From: CAHJXF01 sp038225855
GTDB lineage: Bacteria > Pseudomonadota > Gammaproteobacteria > Burkholderiales > Burkholderiaceae_D
Length of the DNA stretch: 64,000 nt
Direction: 5' to 3'
NCBI GenBank assembly: GCA_038225855.1
Contig: JBBRQU010000001.1
Location: forward strand, 186,001 to 250,000
A program made the position numbers and the translations under genes. Of the stretch, positions 43,507 through 52,209 are shown piece after piece (positions within the stretch are counted from its first letter, which is position 1; the number at the start of each line of letters is the position of its first letter). The notes beneath the pieces are model-generated. The model ran no database searches, was not told the origin of the DNA, and saw only the letters and a program-made list of their open reading frames with translations.

Positions 43507-45237
43507 ATGTCAGGAACATGGAAACCTCTAACCAAGTCGCCCGGCTTCGCAGCGAGCACGATGCTGCTGCTCACCGACGGATCGGTGATGTGTCAGCAAA
43601 GCGGCGGAGTCAATTGGTCCAGGCTGGCGCCGAACGCGTCCGGCGATTACATCAATGGGACATGGACGCCGCTCGCGCCGATGCACAACACGCGGCTCTA
43701 TTACGCGTCCGCGGTGTTGCGGGATGGGCGGGTGATCGTATGCGGCGGCGAATACAGCAACGCTGGCAGCGAAACCAATAAATGCGAAATCTACAACCCG
43801 GTCAGCAATACCTGGACCGTGATCGCACCGCCCGCCGGCTGGACGCAAGTGGGAGATGCAGCCTCGTGTCTGCTTCCCGACGGGCGACTGTTGATCGGCA
43901 ATTTGAGCGGCGTGAAGACGGCGATCTACGATCCCGTCGCGGGCACGTGGTCGGCTGGCCCGAATAAAGGTGCTTCGGCCTCGGAGGAAACGTGGACCTT
44001 GCTGGGGGACCAGACTGTCCTTACCGTGCAATGTAGTCATCGCCCCTTCGCGGAAAAATACGTCGCGCCGGCCAACTTGTGGGTGACCGCAGGGAAACTC
44101 CCGGTCGATCTCGTCGAGGCTGCGTCCATCGAAATCGGACCGGCCGTGCTGCTTCCGGATGGCCGGGTCTTTTGCGTCGGCGCGACTCGCCACACGGCGC
44201 TCTACACGCCGCCCCCCATCGCGAACCAGCCTGGCACGTGGAAAGCCGGCCCGGATTTCCCGATCATCGGCGGCAAGACCATCGGCGCGAAAGACGCGCC
44301 TTGCTGCCTCATGCCCAACGGCCATGTGCTGCTGGTAGCCGGACCGGTGGATGGAACGTCCGGTTCCTATCTGCCGCCCACCTATTTCTTCGAGTTCGAC
44401 GGCGTGCATCTCACGCAAATCGCCTCGCCTACGGGTACGCAGAGCCTGCCCAACATACCCTACCAAACGCGAATGATGCTTCTGCCTAGCGGCCAGGTAC
44501 TAGTCGCGACCGAGACGGCCACCATCTACTGCTACACGCCGGGCGGCTTGATCGTCGATTTGTGGCGACCGAGCATCACGGGAGTCTCGAGCACGCTCAA
44601 CGCCGGCTACACCTATACCCTCTTCGGACGCCAGCTCAACGGGCTCTCACAAGCCGTAGCCTACGGCGACGACTGCACTTGCGCGACAAATTATCCGATC
44701 GTGCGCATCCGTCACCTGGCGTCGGGGAAGATGTTTTATTGCCGCTCTTACGACCACAGCACGATGGGTGTGGCCACGGGCGTGACCGTCCAGTACACGA
44801 ACTTCAAAGTGCCCGCGAGCCTGCCGCACGGCCCGTCCGAGATCACCGTCGTCGCCAACGGCATTGCGTCCAAACCAGTATCGGTGAATGGCTGGCTCAT
44901 CAAGTGGCCGCGCGATTTCGATCTCGAGGCATGGGCCTTCCTCATCGGCAACCTCGCCGACGGACCGCTCTGGGTATGGGGTCCGAATGGCCCCATACCG
45001 GTCGATCCGTGGGGCCCCGACGTGGCCAAGGCGGCTGCCGCCGCTCGCGAACTGATGCTCAAAGGTATGCGCCAGCTTCAAGACATCGGTACCCGCGTCG
45101 TTGTGGGTCGGGCCAAGATCGCCAAGGCCGTTCCGCCCTCTGTCGATCTCTTCATGATCGGCGCCGAAAACGGCGTCGCGAACACGACCAGCAAAAGGGC
45201 GAAAGCTTTGAAGGTTTCGAAGAAGGTCAAGAAGTAA
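43507..45237 (+). CDS. Kelch/galactose oxidase-like beta-propeller protein
   Basis: 576 residues. Repeated blade motifs are seen: LLTDGSVMCQ, VLRDGRVIVCGGEYSN, YNPVSNTWTVIAPP, LPDGRLLIGN, YDPVAGTWSAGP, LLPDGRVFCVGATRHTALYTPP and LLPSGQVLVATE. This is the pattern of bacterial kelch proteins related to galactose oxidase. The oxidase copper ligands are not convincingly present. Later residues (about 370-470) suggest an Ig-like domain (SITGVSSTLNAGYTYTLFGRQLNG). The tail is Lys-rich. There is no signal peptide. A strong GGGAGG precedes the ATG. It is divergent from the glucan synthase and shares a 252-bp spacer with it. Confidence 0.78.
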   Translation: MSGTWKPLTKSPGFAASTMLLLTDGSVMCQQSGGVNWSRLAPNASGDYINGTWTPLAPMHNTRLYYASAVLRDGRVIVCGGEYSNAGSETNKCEIYNPVSNTWTVIAPPAGWTQVGDAASCLLPDGRLLIGNLSGVKTAIYDPVAGTWSAGPNKGASASEETWTLLGDQTVLTVQCSHRPFAEKYVAPANLWVTAGKLPVDLVEAASIEIGPAVLLPDGRVFCVGATRHTALYTPPPIANQPGTWKAGPDFPIIGGKTIGAKDAPCCLMPNGHVLLVAGPVDGTSGSYLPPTYFFEFDGVHLTQIASPTGTQSLPNIPYQTRMMLLPSGQVLVATETATIYCYTPGGLIVDLWRPSITGVSSTLNAGYTYTLFGRQLNGLSQAVAYGDDCTCATNYPIVRIRHLASGKMFYCRSYDHSTMGVATGVTVQYTNFKVPASLPHGPSEITVVANGIASKPVSVNGWLIKWPRDFDLEAWAFLIGNLADGPLWVWGPNGPIPVDPWGPDVAKAAAAARELMLKGMRQLQDIGTRVVVGRAKIAKAVPPSVDLFMIGAENGVANTTSKRAKALKVSKKVKK

Positions 45238-45265
45238 TTTTCGGTCGGGCGCCTCCAGACCGCGG

Positions 45266-45293
45266 CGCGCGGCGCCTGCTTCGGCGCCCGCGC
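45266..45293. terminator. GC hairpin after the kelch-type gene
   Basis: GCGCG..GGCGCC-TGCTTC-GGCGCC..CGCGC forms a strong stem 28 bases past the stop at 45237. No T tract follows, so the role is uncertain. A palindrome GGAACGTTCC lies at 45310-45319 before cysE. Confidence 0.35.
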
Positions 45294-45380
45294 CCGATGG
45301 AAGGGATATGGAACGTTCCACGAAAGCGACGTTCCCGTCGCTCGTCAGCAAGCATCCCGCATCGCCCTTAGAATGCCGCG

Positions 45381-46130
45381 ATGTTCACGCGCATCTACGA
45401 AGACATCACGACCATTCGCGAACGCGATCCCGCGGCCCGTAGCACGTGGGAGGTCCTCACCTGCTATCCCGGGCTTCATGCCCTCTTCATTCATCGCATC
45501 GCACATGCGTGTTGGAACGGCGGCTTTCTGTGGCTCGGCCGCTGGCTGTCGCATTGGGGCCGCTTCTTCACCGGCATAGAAATTCATCCCGGCGCGAAGA
45601 TCGGACACCGCGTGTTCATCGATCACGGGCTTGGCGTGGTCGTCGGCGAGACCGCGGAGATCGGCGACGACTGCACGATCTATCAGGGCGTGACCTTGGG
45701 TGGCACGGCATTGAATGGCGGCAAGCGACATCCCACCCTGGGACGCGGAGTCGTCGTCGGCGCGGGTGCGAAAGTGCTGGGTCCCTTCGTCGTCGGCGAA
45801 AACGCGCGCGTCGGATCGAATGCGGTGGTGGTGCGCGAAGTGCCGCCGGGTGCGACTGCGATCGGCATTCCCGCGCGCATCATCACCGAGGACGCGGCCA
45901 AGCGACGCGAGCAGAACGCGGCGCGCATGGGTTTCTCCGCGTACGCGATCACGCGCGACGCCGACGATCCGTTGTCGATCGCGCTGCACGGCCTGATCGA
46001 TCATGCAGCCGAGTTGTCGCAGAAGGTCGAAGCGATGGCCGCGGCGCTCGACAAGTTGGGCGCGTGTCCCGAGGTGTGTCGCAACGAGGATCACTTCGAC
46101 GCGAAGCGCTTGAGCGAGATGGTGGATTGA
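45381..46130 (+). CDS. cysE: Serine O-acetyltransferase
   Basis: 249 residues. Left-handed beta-helix repeats with the CysE signatures GIEIHPGAKIGHRVFIDHGLGVVVGETAEIGDD, YQGVTLGGTALNGGKRHPTLG and NAVVVREVPPGATAIGIPARI. The N-terminus MFTRIYEDITTIRERDPAARSTWEVLTCYPGLHAL fits the shorter betaproteobacterial form. It makes O-acetylserine for cysteine synthesis. Its stop is 2 bp from the lpxH stop on the opposite strand. Confidence 0.95.
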   Translation: MFTRIYEDITTIRERDPAARSTWEVLTCYPGLHALFIHRIAHACWNGGFLWLGRWLSHWGRFFTGIEIHPGAKIGHRVFIDHGLGVVVGETAEIGDDCTIYQGVTLGGTALNGGKRHPTLGRGVVVGAGAKVLGPFVVGENARVGSNAVVVREVPPGATAIGIPARIITEDAAKRREQNAARMGFSAYAITRDADDPLSIALHGLIDHAAELSQKVEAMAAALDKLGACPEVCRNEDHFDAKRLSEMVD

Positions 46131-46132
46131 CC

Positions 46133-46915
46133 TCAGCAAGGCTCGTCGAAGCGCGCATCGATCGCGACCAACTTGCGGTCGCGAAGCACGATCGCACCAC
46201 CGCGCGGCGGCGTCGCATCGGCATCCCAATCGGTCAACACCCAACGCTCGCGAGGCGCCCTGCCGATCGCATGCTGATGATGCGCGGGCCGGTGCGTGTG
46301 ACCGTGAATGAAGATCGCGTCGGAATGCGCAGCCAGTAGTGCGCACACGGCGGCATCGTTGACATCCATGATCTGCGCGGCCTTCAGGCGCTTGGCCTCT
46401 TCGCTCTGGATGCGAACTCCCGCGATCACTGCGCGCCGCTCGTCGAGAGGTTTTGCCAGAAATGCGCGCTGCCACGCAGGCTCGCGCACCATCGCGCGAA
46501 AGCGCTGATACTCCACGTCGTCGACGCAGAGCGCGTCGCCGTGCGACAGCACGAGATCGACGCCGCCAATACGCACGCGATGCGGGTCGTCGAGCAGAGT
46601 CAGTCCAGCAGCCTTCGCGAATCCATCACCGATCAGGAAATCGCGATTGCCCGCCATGAAGGCGAGCGCGATGCCGCTGTCCGACAACGCGCGTAGCGCC
46701 GCGACTATCCGTTGCGCGAGCGGGTCGTCGACCGCGTCGTCGATGGCGTCGTCACCCGCCCAGTATTCGAAGAGGTCGCCGAGAATGTAGAGGCGCCCGG
46801 CGCGGCCCGCGACCTCCTCATCGATGAAGCGCAGAAAGGCTTGGGTGGTCGCGGGGTGTTCCGCCGACAGATGCACATCGGATACGAACACCGCATCAGA
46901 ACGCTGCGGGCTCAT
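46133..46915 (-). CDS. lpxH: UDP-2,3-diacylglucosamine diphosphatase LpxH
   Basis: 260 residues. Calcineurin-like metal motifs: VFVSDVHLS, LGDLFEYWAGDD, FMAGNRDFL, VLSHGDALC and FIHGHTHRPAHH. LpxH hydrolyses UDP-diacylglucosamine to lipid X in lipid A synthesis, which complements the Arn genes at the window start. ATG at 46915 starts MSPQRSDAVFVSDVH; longer starts are not family-like. ppiB lies 13 bp upstream on the same strand, so the two are probably co-transcribed. Confidence 0.95.
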   Translation of the reverse strand: MSPQRSDAVFVSDVHLSAEHPATTQAFLRFIDEEVAGRAGRLYILGDLFEYWAGDDAIDDAVDDPLAQRIVAALRALSDSGIALAFMAGNRDFLIGDGFAKAAGLTLLDDPHRVRIGGVDLVLSHGDALCVDDVEYQRFRAMVREPAWQRAFLAKPLDERRAVIAGVRIQSEEAKRLKAAQIMDVNDAAVCALLAAHSDAIFIHGHTHRPAHHQHAIGRAPRERWVLTDWDADATPPRGGAIVLRDRKLVAIDARFDEPC

Positions 46916-46928
46916 CGATCGCGAATCT

Positions 46929-47420
46929 TCAGACGACTTCGGCGCGCTCGATGGTGACGTCGTCGAGCGGTACATCCTGATGACCGCCCGCGCGTCCGGT
47001 CTTGACTGCCTTGATCTTGTCGACGACGTCGGCGCCTCCCGTGACCTTGCCAAACACGCAATAGCCCCAGCCGCTGGCGGTGGGCGCGGTGTGATTGAGG
47101 AAATCGTTCTTGCCCACGTTGATGAAGAACTGTGCGGTGGCTGAATGCGGATCGCCGGTTCGCGCCATCGCAACCGTGTACTCGTCGTTCTTCAATCCGT
47201 TGTCGGCTTCGTTCGCGATCGGCGCGCCGGTTCCTTTCTGCTGCATGCCCGGCGCGAAGCCGCCGCCCTGGACCATGAAGCCGTTGATGACGCGATGGAA
47301 CACAGTGCCGTCGTAGTGGCCCTTCTTCACGTACTCGAGAAAGTTGGCCGCGCTCTTGGGCGCCTTGTCTTCGTCGAGTTCGATCGTGATGACGCCGTGA
47401 TTGGTATGCAGTTTGACCAT
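46929..47420 (-). CDS. ppiB: Cytoplasmic peptidyl-prolyl isomerase B (cyclophilin)
   Basis: 163 residues. The cyclophilin active site is FHRVINGFMVQGGGF and QFFINVGKNDFLNHTAPTASGWGYCVFGKVT, starting MVKLHTNHGVITIELDEDKAPKSAANF. No signal peptide, so it is the cytoplasmic PpiB type. ATG at 47420 has GAGGA upstream. It precedes lpxH by 13 bp on the same strand, the usual Burkholderiales order. Confidence 0.96.
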   Translation of the reverse strand: MVKLHTNHGVITIELDEDKAPKSAANFLEYVKKGHYDGTVFHRVINGFMVQGGGFAPGMQQKGTGAPIANEADNGLKNDEYTVAMARTGDPHSATAQFFINVGKNDFLNHTAPTASGWGYCVFGKVTGGADVVDKIKAVKTGRAGGHQDVPLDDVTIERAEVV

Positions 47421-47493
47421 GAAGAGTCCTCGGGTTGTGGGCAGCATGACTGCCTTGGTGATGGTGGTGTTCCGGCCACGCGGCGCGTTGGCT

Positions 47494-48597
47494 TCACGGC
47501 TCGGCCTTCTCGCCGGTGATGGTCCAGTCTCCCGCGTTCTGCTTGAAGGTCAGCAACTTGTTGGAGACGCGACGCGGGCTTTGCGCGGTCTCGCGAAAGC
47601 GCGCGACCGCGGTGTCGCCATCGACCCGCACCTTGAGATCGTCGACCTGGACCGAGCGCGACGCGGCCCAACGCTTGACCGCGGCAGTCACATCGGCGAT
47701 CGGGCTGGCGGGATCGGCGGGCGGCTTGCGTTGATCGACACTCGATGCAGCGATCGCGATGGTCGACGTGCCCGACGACGCGCTCGACGCCGCGCTCGAC
47801 GATGCGTTTGCAGCCGGCGCATTCTCGATCGCGACGATGTTCGAACCCGACGGCACCGAGGCCGCATTCGCGGGTATGACGACGTCGGGCGCCGTCGCGC
47901 CGACACCCGCGACCGCGGCAGGGGCGCCCGCGGGCGCAGGCAGACCGACATTGCGTTGTGACCGGGGGCTCGAAACCGCGGCGGAGGTCGAAGACGCAGA
48001 TGCCGAAGACGCGGCAGGCGCAGCAGCCGCAGAAGCGGGCGCGCCATTTCCCCCAAGCAACACGCGCGCCGCATTGAGCTTGCGCAACGCGGGCGCATTG
48101 TTGGCGTCGTAGCGTCGCGCGTTCTGATATGACTGGGCCGCCAGCGCCGCATAGACGTCGCCGAGATTCTCGTGTGCGGTCGCGTAGTTCGGTGTGACGC
48201 GGATCGCAGTCTCGAGGGAGTCACGCGCCTTGTCGTAAGCGCCCTGCGCGGCGTAGATCACCGCGAGGTTGTTCCAGGGTTCCGGCAATTCCGGATAGTC
48301 CTCGGTGATGCCGGTGTAGATCCTGATCGCCTCGTCACGCTTGCCGCGCTGCGTGAGGATGGTGCCTTTCAGAAATCGCATCTGCGCGTCTTTGGGGTTC
48401 TTCGCGAGAAAAGCGTCGGCGCGCTTTTCGGCGTCGTCGAGCTTGCTGCCCGCGACGAGCTTGGACACATCCTGCAGTTCATCCGCGCGAGTGATACCCA
48501 ACGGCGCCGCCACGCCTGCGAGTCCGATACACAAACCCACGATTCGCGCAAGCGCCGAAGGGGCGAAGAGACGACTGAAGCAAGGCGCGATTCGCAT
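47494..48597 (-). CDS. Exported TPR protein
   Basis: 367 residues. A signal-like N-terminus (SALARIVGLCIGLAGVAAPLG) is followed by three to four tetratricopeptide repeats (FLAKNPKDAQMRFLKGTILTQRGKRDEAIRIY; DYPELPEPWNNLAVIYAAQGAYDKARDSLETAIR; NYATAHENLGDVYAALA). A long Ala/Ser/Pro linker (about residues 195-300) leads to a C-terminal SnoaL-like alpha/beta domain (VKRWAASRSVQVDDLKVRVDGDTAVARFRET). ATG at 48597 starts MRIAPCFSR. This TPR-ppiB-lpxH set divergent from cysS is conserved in Burkholderiales. The function is not known. Confidence 0.85.
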   Translation of the reverse strand: MRIAPCFSRLFAPSALARIVGLCIGLAGVAAPLGITRADELQDVSKLVAGSKLDDAEKRADAFLAKNPKDAQMRFLKGTILTQRGKRDEAIRIYTGITEDYPELPEPWNNLAVIYAAQGAYDKARDSLETAIRVTPNYATAHENLGDVYAALAAQSYQNARRYDANNAPALRKLNAARVLLGGNGAPASAAAAPAASSASASSTSAAVSSPRSQRNVGLPAPAGAPAAVAGVGATAPDVVIPANAASVPSGSNIVAIENAPAANASSSAASSASSGTSTIAIAASSVDQRKPPADPASPIADVTAAVKRWAASRSVQVDDLKVRVDGDTAVARFRETAQSPRRVSNKLLTFKQNAGDWTITGEKAEP

Positions 48598-48998
48598 CGA
48601 GGGTCCGGGATGAAGTGAGAGAAATTCCGAAGCCGGCACGAGGTTGAACGCATCGCGGGCCGGCCTTTCGGCAAGACCGCGATGCTATACTCGCCGCGCA
48701 TTCAAAACGATAAAAGTTTAACAAACACCCCGACACTCGCCCGACGCTTCGCAGGTTGAAGACTGTTCAAGAGCGCGAGTAATTTGCAGAGCGTGCAAAG
48801 GCGTCGAGTCCGGGTCGTGTCGTTCATCTATCTCGAAATTTCCTCAATCGTGCGATCCAACTCGACTATGCGGGACATGCATCGTCGGGCGATTTCGATA
48901 TGGCGATTCGGGTCGAGTGAATGCCGGACGGTCGGCCCTCGCACGAACGACGACAACGACGCGGGCATTTCCCCCTTCCTTCATCCCGCACCGCTCGC
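48598..48998. other. Divergent intergenic region between the TPR gene and cysS
   Basis: 401 bp with no supportable gene. It holds a TATACT word at 48686-48691 and an AT-rich patch at 48700-48725 (ACGATAAAAGTTTAACAAAC), which are candidate -10 elements, but no matching -35 box is clear for either strand. Confidence 0.35.
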
Positions 48999-50402
48999 AT
49001 GCTGAAGATCTACAACACCCTGACTCGCGAGAAGCAGGACTTCAAACCGATGACGCCGGGCAAGGTGCGCATGTACGTGTGCGGCATCACGGTTTACGAC
49101 TATTGCCACGTGGGCCACGCGCGCATGATGATGGCCTTCGACGTCGTGCGCCGTTGGCTGCGCGCGTCGAGCTACGAGGTCAACTACGTGCGCAACATCA
49201 CCGACATCGACGACAAGATCATTCGTCGCGCGGTCGAGAACAACGAGCCGATCGCGGCGCTCACCGAGCGCTTCATCGACGCCATGCACGAGGACTCCGA
49301 TGCGCTCGGCATCGAGCGGCCCGACCACGAACCGCGCGCCACCGATCACGTGCCCGAGATGCTGGACATGATCGGGAAGTTGAAGGCCAATCAGCTCGCG
49401 TACGCGTCGGCCGATGGCGACATGAATTTCTCGGTGCGCAAGTTTCCGGGGTACGGCCAATTGTCAGGCAAGTCCCTCGACGACCTGCGCGCGGGCGACC
49501 GCGCCGGCGTCGCGCGCGACAAGCAAGACCCGCTCGACTTCGTGTTGTGGAAGAAAGCCAAGCCCGAAGAGCCGGCCGATGCCAAGTGGTCCTCGCCGTG
49601 GGGTGAAGGCCGCCCCGGCTGGGCGATTGAATGTTCGGCGATGAGTTGCGCGCTGCTCGGCAATCATTTCGACATTCACGGCGGCGGCGCCGACCTGCAG
49701 TTCCCGCATCACGAGAACGAGATCGCGCAAAGCGAAGGCGCCAGCGGCGAGCGCTTCGTCAACGTGTGGATGCACAACGGCTTTCTGAACGTCGACAACG
49801 AGAAGATGTCGAAGTCGCTCGGCAACTTCTTCACGATCCGCGACGTGTTGAAGCATTACGACGCCGAGGTGCTGCGCTTTCTGCTGTTGCGCACGCACTA
49901 TCGCAGCCCGCTCAATTATTCCGATGCCCACCTCGAAGACGCGCGCGGCGCATTGACGCGGCTCTACACGGCTGCAAGGAACGCGCCGGTCGCGTCGTCC
50001 ACATGCGCGGCCGCGATCGACTGGAACGAAGCGCATGCGGCGCGCTTTCGCGCGGCGATGGACGACGATTTCAATACGCCGATCGCGGTCGCCGCGCTGT
50101 TCGACCTGGCGAGCGAAGTCAATCGCACGCGCTCGTCCGAGCTTGCCGCGCAATTGAAGGCGCTGGGTGGGATTCTCGGTCTGCTCGAACGCGAGCCGCA
50201 GGTTTTCCTGCGCGCGATGCCTGCGTCCAGCGATGCCGACGATGCGACGCTCGAAGCGCGCGTGGTCGATGCGATCGCAACGCGCGCGGCCGCCAAGCGC
50301 GAACGCAACTACGCCGAAGCCGATCGCATTCGCGATGAGCTCGCCGCCGACGGCGTGGCGCTCGAAGACACAGCCTCCGGCACGGTGTGGCGACGCGCCT
50401 GA
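48999..50402 (+). CDS. cysS: Cysteinyl-tRNA synthetase
   Basis: 467 residues, normal. Zinc Cys in MYVCGITVYDYCHVGHAR, where HVGH is the HIGH-like motif; other zinc ligands are in IECSAMS and HHENEIAQSE. KMSKS is present as NEKMSKSLGNFF. The C-terminal anticodon-binding helix ends RNYAEADRIRDELAADGVALEDT. ATG at 48999 starts MLKIYNTLTREKQDF, the standard opening. It is the first gene of the run cysS-glycosylase-accA-tilS. Confidence 0.97.
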   Translation: MLKIYNTLTREKQDFKPMTPGKVRMYVCGITVYDYCHVGHARMMMAFDVVRRWLRASSYEVNYVRNITDIDDKIIRRAVENNEPIAALTERFIDAMHEDSDALGIERPDHEPRATDHVPEMLDMIGKLKANQLAYASADGDMNFSVRKFPGYGQLSGKSLDDLRAGDRAGVARDKQDPLDFVLWKKAKPEEPADAKWSSPWGEGRPGWAIECSAMSCALLGNHFDIHGGGADLQFPHHENEIAQSEGASGERFVNVWMHNGFLNVDNEKMSKSLGNFFTIRDVLKHYDAEVLRFLLLRTHYRSPLNYSDAHLEDARGALTRLYTAARNAPVASSTCAAAIDWNEAHAARFRAAMDDDFNTPIAVAALFDLASEVNRTRSSELAAQLKALGGILGLLEREPQVFLRAMPASSDADDATLEARVVDAIATRAAAKRERNYAEADRIRDELAADGVALEDTASGTVWRRA

Positions 50403-50434
50403 CCTCGCGCGCCCGACCTTCAGCGACTGCATCG

Positions 50435-51091
50435 ATGTCCGCGTCATCCACCACCACGCCCACGGTGCAGCCCGGCTGCCCCTGCTACTGGGAAGAAGCG
50501 CGCGCCGACCTGATCAAGCGCGACCGCATTCTGCGACGCGTGATTCCGAAACACCCCGACGGTTTTCTCATGAGCCGCGGCGATCCCTTCGTGACGCTCG
50601 CTCGCGCCATCACGGGCCAGCAGATCTCGGTCAAGGCCGCGCAAGCGGTATGGGATCGCGTCGTCACCAAGGTCCCGCGCATGACGCCGGCGGCGATCAT
50701 CAAGACCGGCAGCGAGCCGCTGCTCGCCTGCGGCCTGTCGCGACGCAAGAGCGAATACATTCTCGACCTTGCCGCCCAGTTCAAGGCGCGCCAGGTTCAT
50801 CCCGACAAGTGGTCCACGATGGGTGACGAGGCCGTGATCGCGGAATTGGTCGGCATTCGCGGAATCGGACGATGGACCGCCGAGATGTTCCTGATCTTCA
50901 ACCTGCTGCGGCCCGACGTATTGCCGCTCGACGACATCGGCCTGTTGAAAGCGATCAGCCTGCATTACTTCAGCGGCGAACCGGTGTCGCGGCACGAGGC
51001 GCGCGAAGTCGCGGACAACTGGATGCCGTGGCGCACCGTCGCGACGTGGTACATGTGGCGCAGCCTCGATCCGTTGCCGGTGGATTACTGA
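50435..51091 (+). CDS. DNA-3-methyladenine glycosylase-type HhH-GPD protein
   Basis: 218 residues. The helix-hairpin-helix motif LVGIRGIGRWTAEMFL is followed by LRPDVLPLDDIGLLKA, which contains the catalytic Asp of the AlkA group. ITGQQISVKAAQAVW is the usual first helix. It removes alkylated bases such as 3-methyladenine from DNA. ATG at 50435 lies 33 bp after cysS; a longer frame back to 50387 overlaps cysS and is less likely. The gene order cysS-glycosylase-accA is common in Burkholderiales. Confidence 0.9.
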   Translation: MSASSTTTPTVQPGCPCYWEEARADLIKRDRILRRVIPKHPDGFLMSRGDPFVTLARAITGQQISVKAAQAVWDRVVTKVPRMTPAAIIKTGSEPLLACGLSRRKSEYILDLAAQFKARQVHPDKWSTMGDEAVIAELVGIRGIGRWTAEMFLIFNLLRPDVLPLDDIGLLKAISLHYFSGEPVSRHEAREVADNWMPWRTVATWYMWRSLDPLPVDY

Positions 51092-51098
51092 GGCAATG

Positions 51099-51168
51099 GT
51101 CGTCCCTGCGAACGCAGGGACCCAGTGGCGTAGAAAAGTCCCTGGGTCCCCGCTTTCGCGGGGACGAC
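51099..51168. repeat. REP-like double-hairpin element (second copy)
   Basis: 70 bases between the glycosylase and accA: GTCGTCCCTGCG...CGCAGGGACCCA pairs with CCTGGGTCCCCGC...GCGGGGACGAC, and each half folds on itself. It shares the GGACCCA...TGG layout with the 16179 element. Confidence 0.75.
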
Positions 51169-51208
51169 AAACAGGCGTGCGCGGGAACGACAAGAGCAGG
51201 AGAACGCG

Positions 51209-52186
51209 ATGGCACTGAAGACCACCTTCCTGGATTTCGAACAGCCGATCGCGGCGCTCGAAGAAAAAATCGAGGAGCTGCGTTTCGCGCAAGACGATTC
51301 GGCGGTCGATATTTCGGAAGAAATTTCGCGTCTGCAAAAAAAGAGCGAGGCACTGACCCGCGATCTCTACGCCAGGCTCACTCCGTGGCAGGTCGCTCTG
51401 GTCGCGCGTCATCAGCAGCGGCCCTACACGCTCGACTACGTGCGCGACATGTTCACCGACTTCCACGAAATCCATGGCGACCGCAGCTTCGCCGATGACC
51501 TGTCGATCGTCGGCGGCATGGCGCGCTTCAACGGTCAGGCGTGCATGGTGATCGGCCATCAGAAGGGCCGCGACACCAAGGAGCGCGCGGCGCGCAACTT
51601 CGGCATGCCCAAGCCCGAGGGTTATCGCAAAGCACTGCGCCTGATGAAGCTCGCCGAGAAATTCGGCCTGCCGATCTTCACCTTCGTCGATACGCCCGGC
51701 GCCTATCCCGGCATCGACGCCGAAGAGCGCGGGCAGTCCGAAGCGATCGGCCACAACCTCTATGCGATGGCCGAACTCAAGGTGCCGATCATCGCGACCA
51801 TCATCGGCGAAGGCGGCTCGGGCGGCGCGCTCGCGATCGCGATGGGCGATTCGGTGCTGATGCTCCAGTACTCGACCTATTCGGTGATCTCGCCCGAAGG
51901 ATGCGCAGCCATCCTCTGGAAGAACCCCGACAAGGCGTCCGAGGCCGCCGAGATCATGGGCATCACCGCGCACCGCCTGAAGGCGCTCGGCCTGATCGAC
52001 AAGATCGTCGCCGAGCCGGTCGGCGGCGCGCACCGCGATCCGCAGCAGATGGCGCTGATGTTGAAGCGCGCCCTCGCCGATTCCTTGCGCCAGTTCCAGG
52101 GCATGAAGACCAGCGAGTTGCTCGCGCAGCGACACGAACGCCTCGCGGCTTACGGCAAGTTCAAAGAGATCGCGCCGCAGGAGTAG
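51209..52186 (+). CDS. accA: Acetyl-CoA carboxylase carboxyltransferase subunit alpha
   Basis: 325 residues, normal. Crotonase-fold signatures: DRSFADDLSIVGGMARFNGQACMVIGHQKGRDTKERAARNFGMPKPEGYRKALRLM, FVDTPGAYPGIDAEERGQSEAI and IIGEGGSGGALAIAMGDSVLML. With AccD it forms the carboxyltransferase that makes malonyl-CoA. ATG at 51209 has AGGAG upstream. tilS follows 23 bp later. Confidence 0.97.
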   Translation: MALKTTFLDFEQPIAALEEKIEELRFAQDDSAVDISEEISRLQKKSEALTRDLYARLTPWQVALVARHQQRPYTLDYVRDMFTDFHEIHGDRSFADDLSIVGGMARFNGQACMVIGHQKGRDTKERAARNFGMPKPEGYRKALRLMKLAEKFGLPIFTFVDTPGAYPGIDAEERGQSEAIGHNLYAMAELKVPIIATIIGEGGSGGALAIAMGDSVLMLQYSTYSVISPEGCAAILWKNPDKASEAAEIMGITAHRLKALGLIDKIVAEPVGGAHRDPQQMALMLKRALADSLRQFQGMKTSELLAQRHERLAAYGKFKEIAPQE

Positions 52187-52209
52187 CGCGGTCGATCAGC
52201 CCACCTTCC

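Noticed and set aside
45266..45319. CysE riboswitch or operator
   Set aside because: Only simple palindromes are visible (GGCGCC..GGCGCC, GGAACGTTCC). No conserved riboswitch structure could be recognised.
51099..51168. Peptide frames ending in VPAFAGTT-like words
   Set aside because: These come from translating the REP-like hairpin and do not represent a gene.
51541..52209. Long open frame upstream of tilS
   Set aside because: It overlaps accA in another frame and has no family similarity. The tilS start is after the accA stop.
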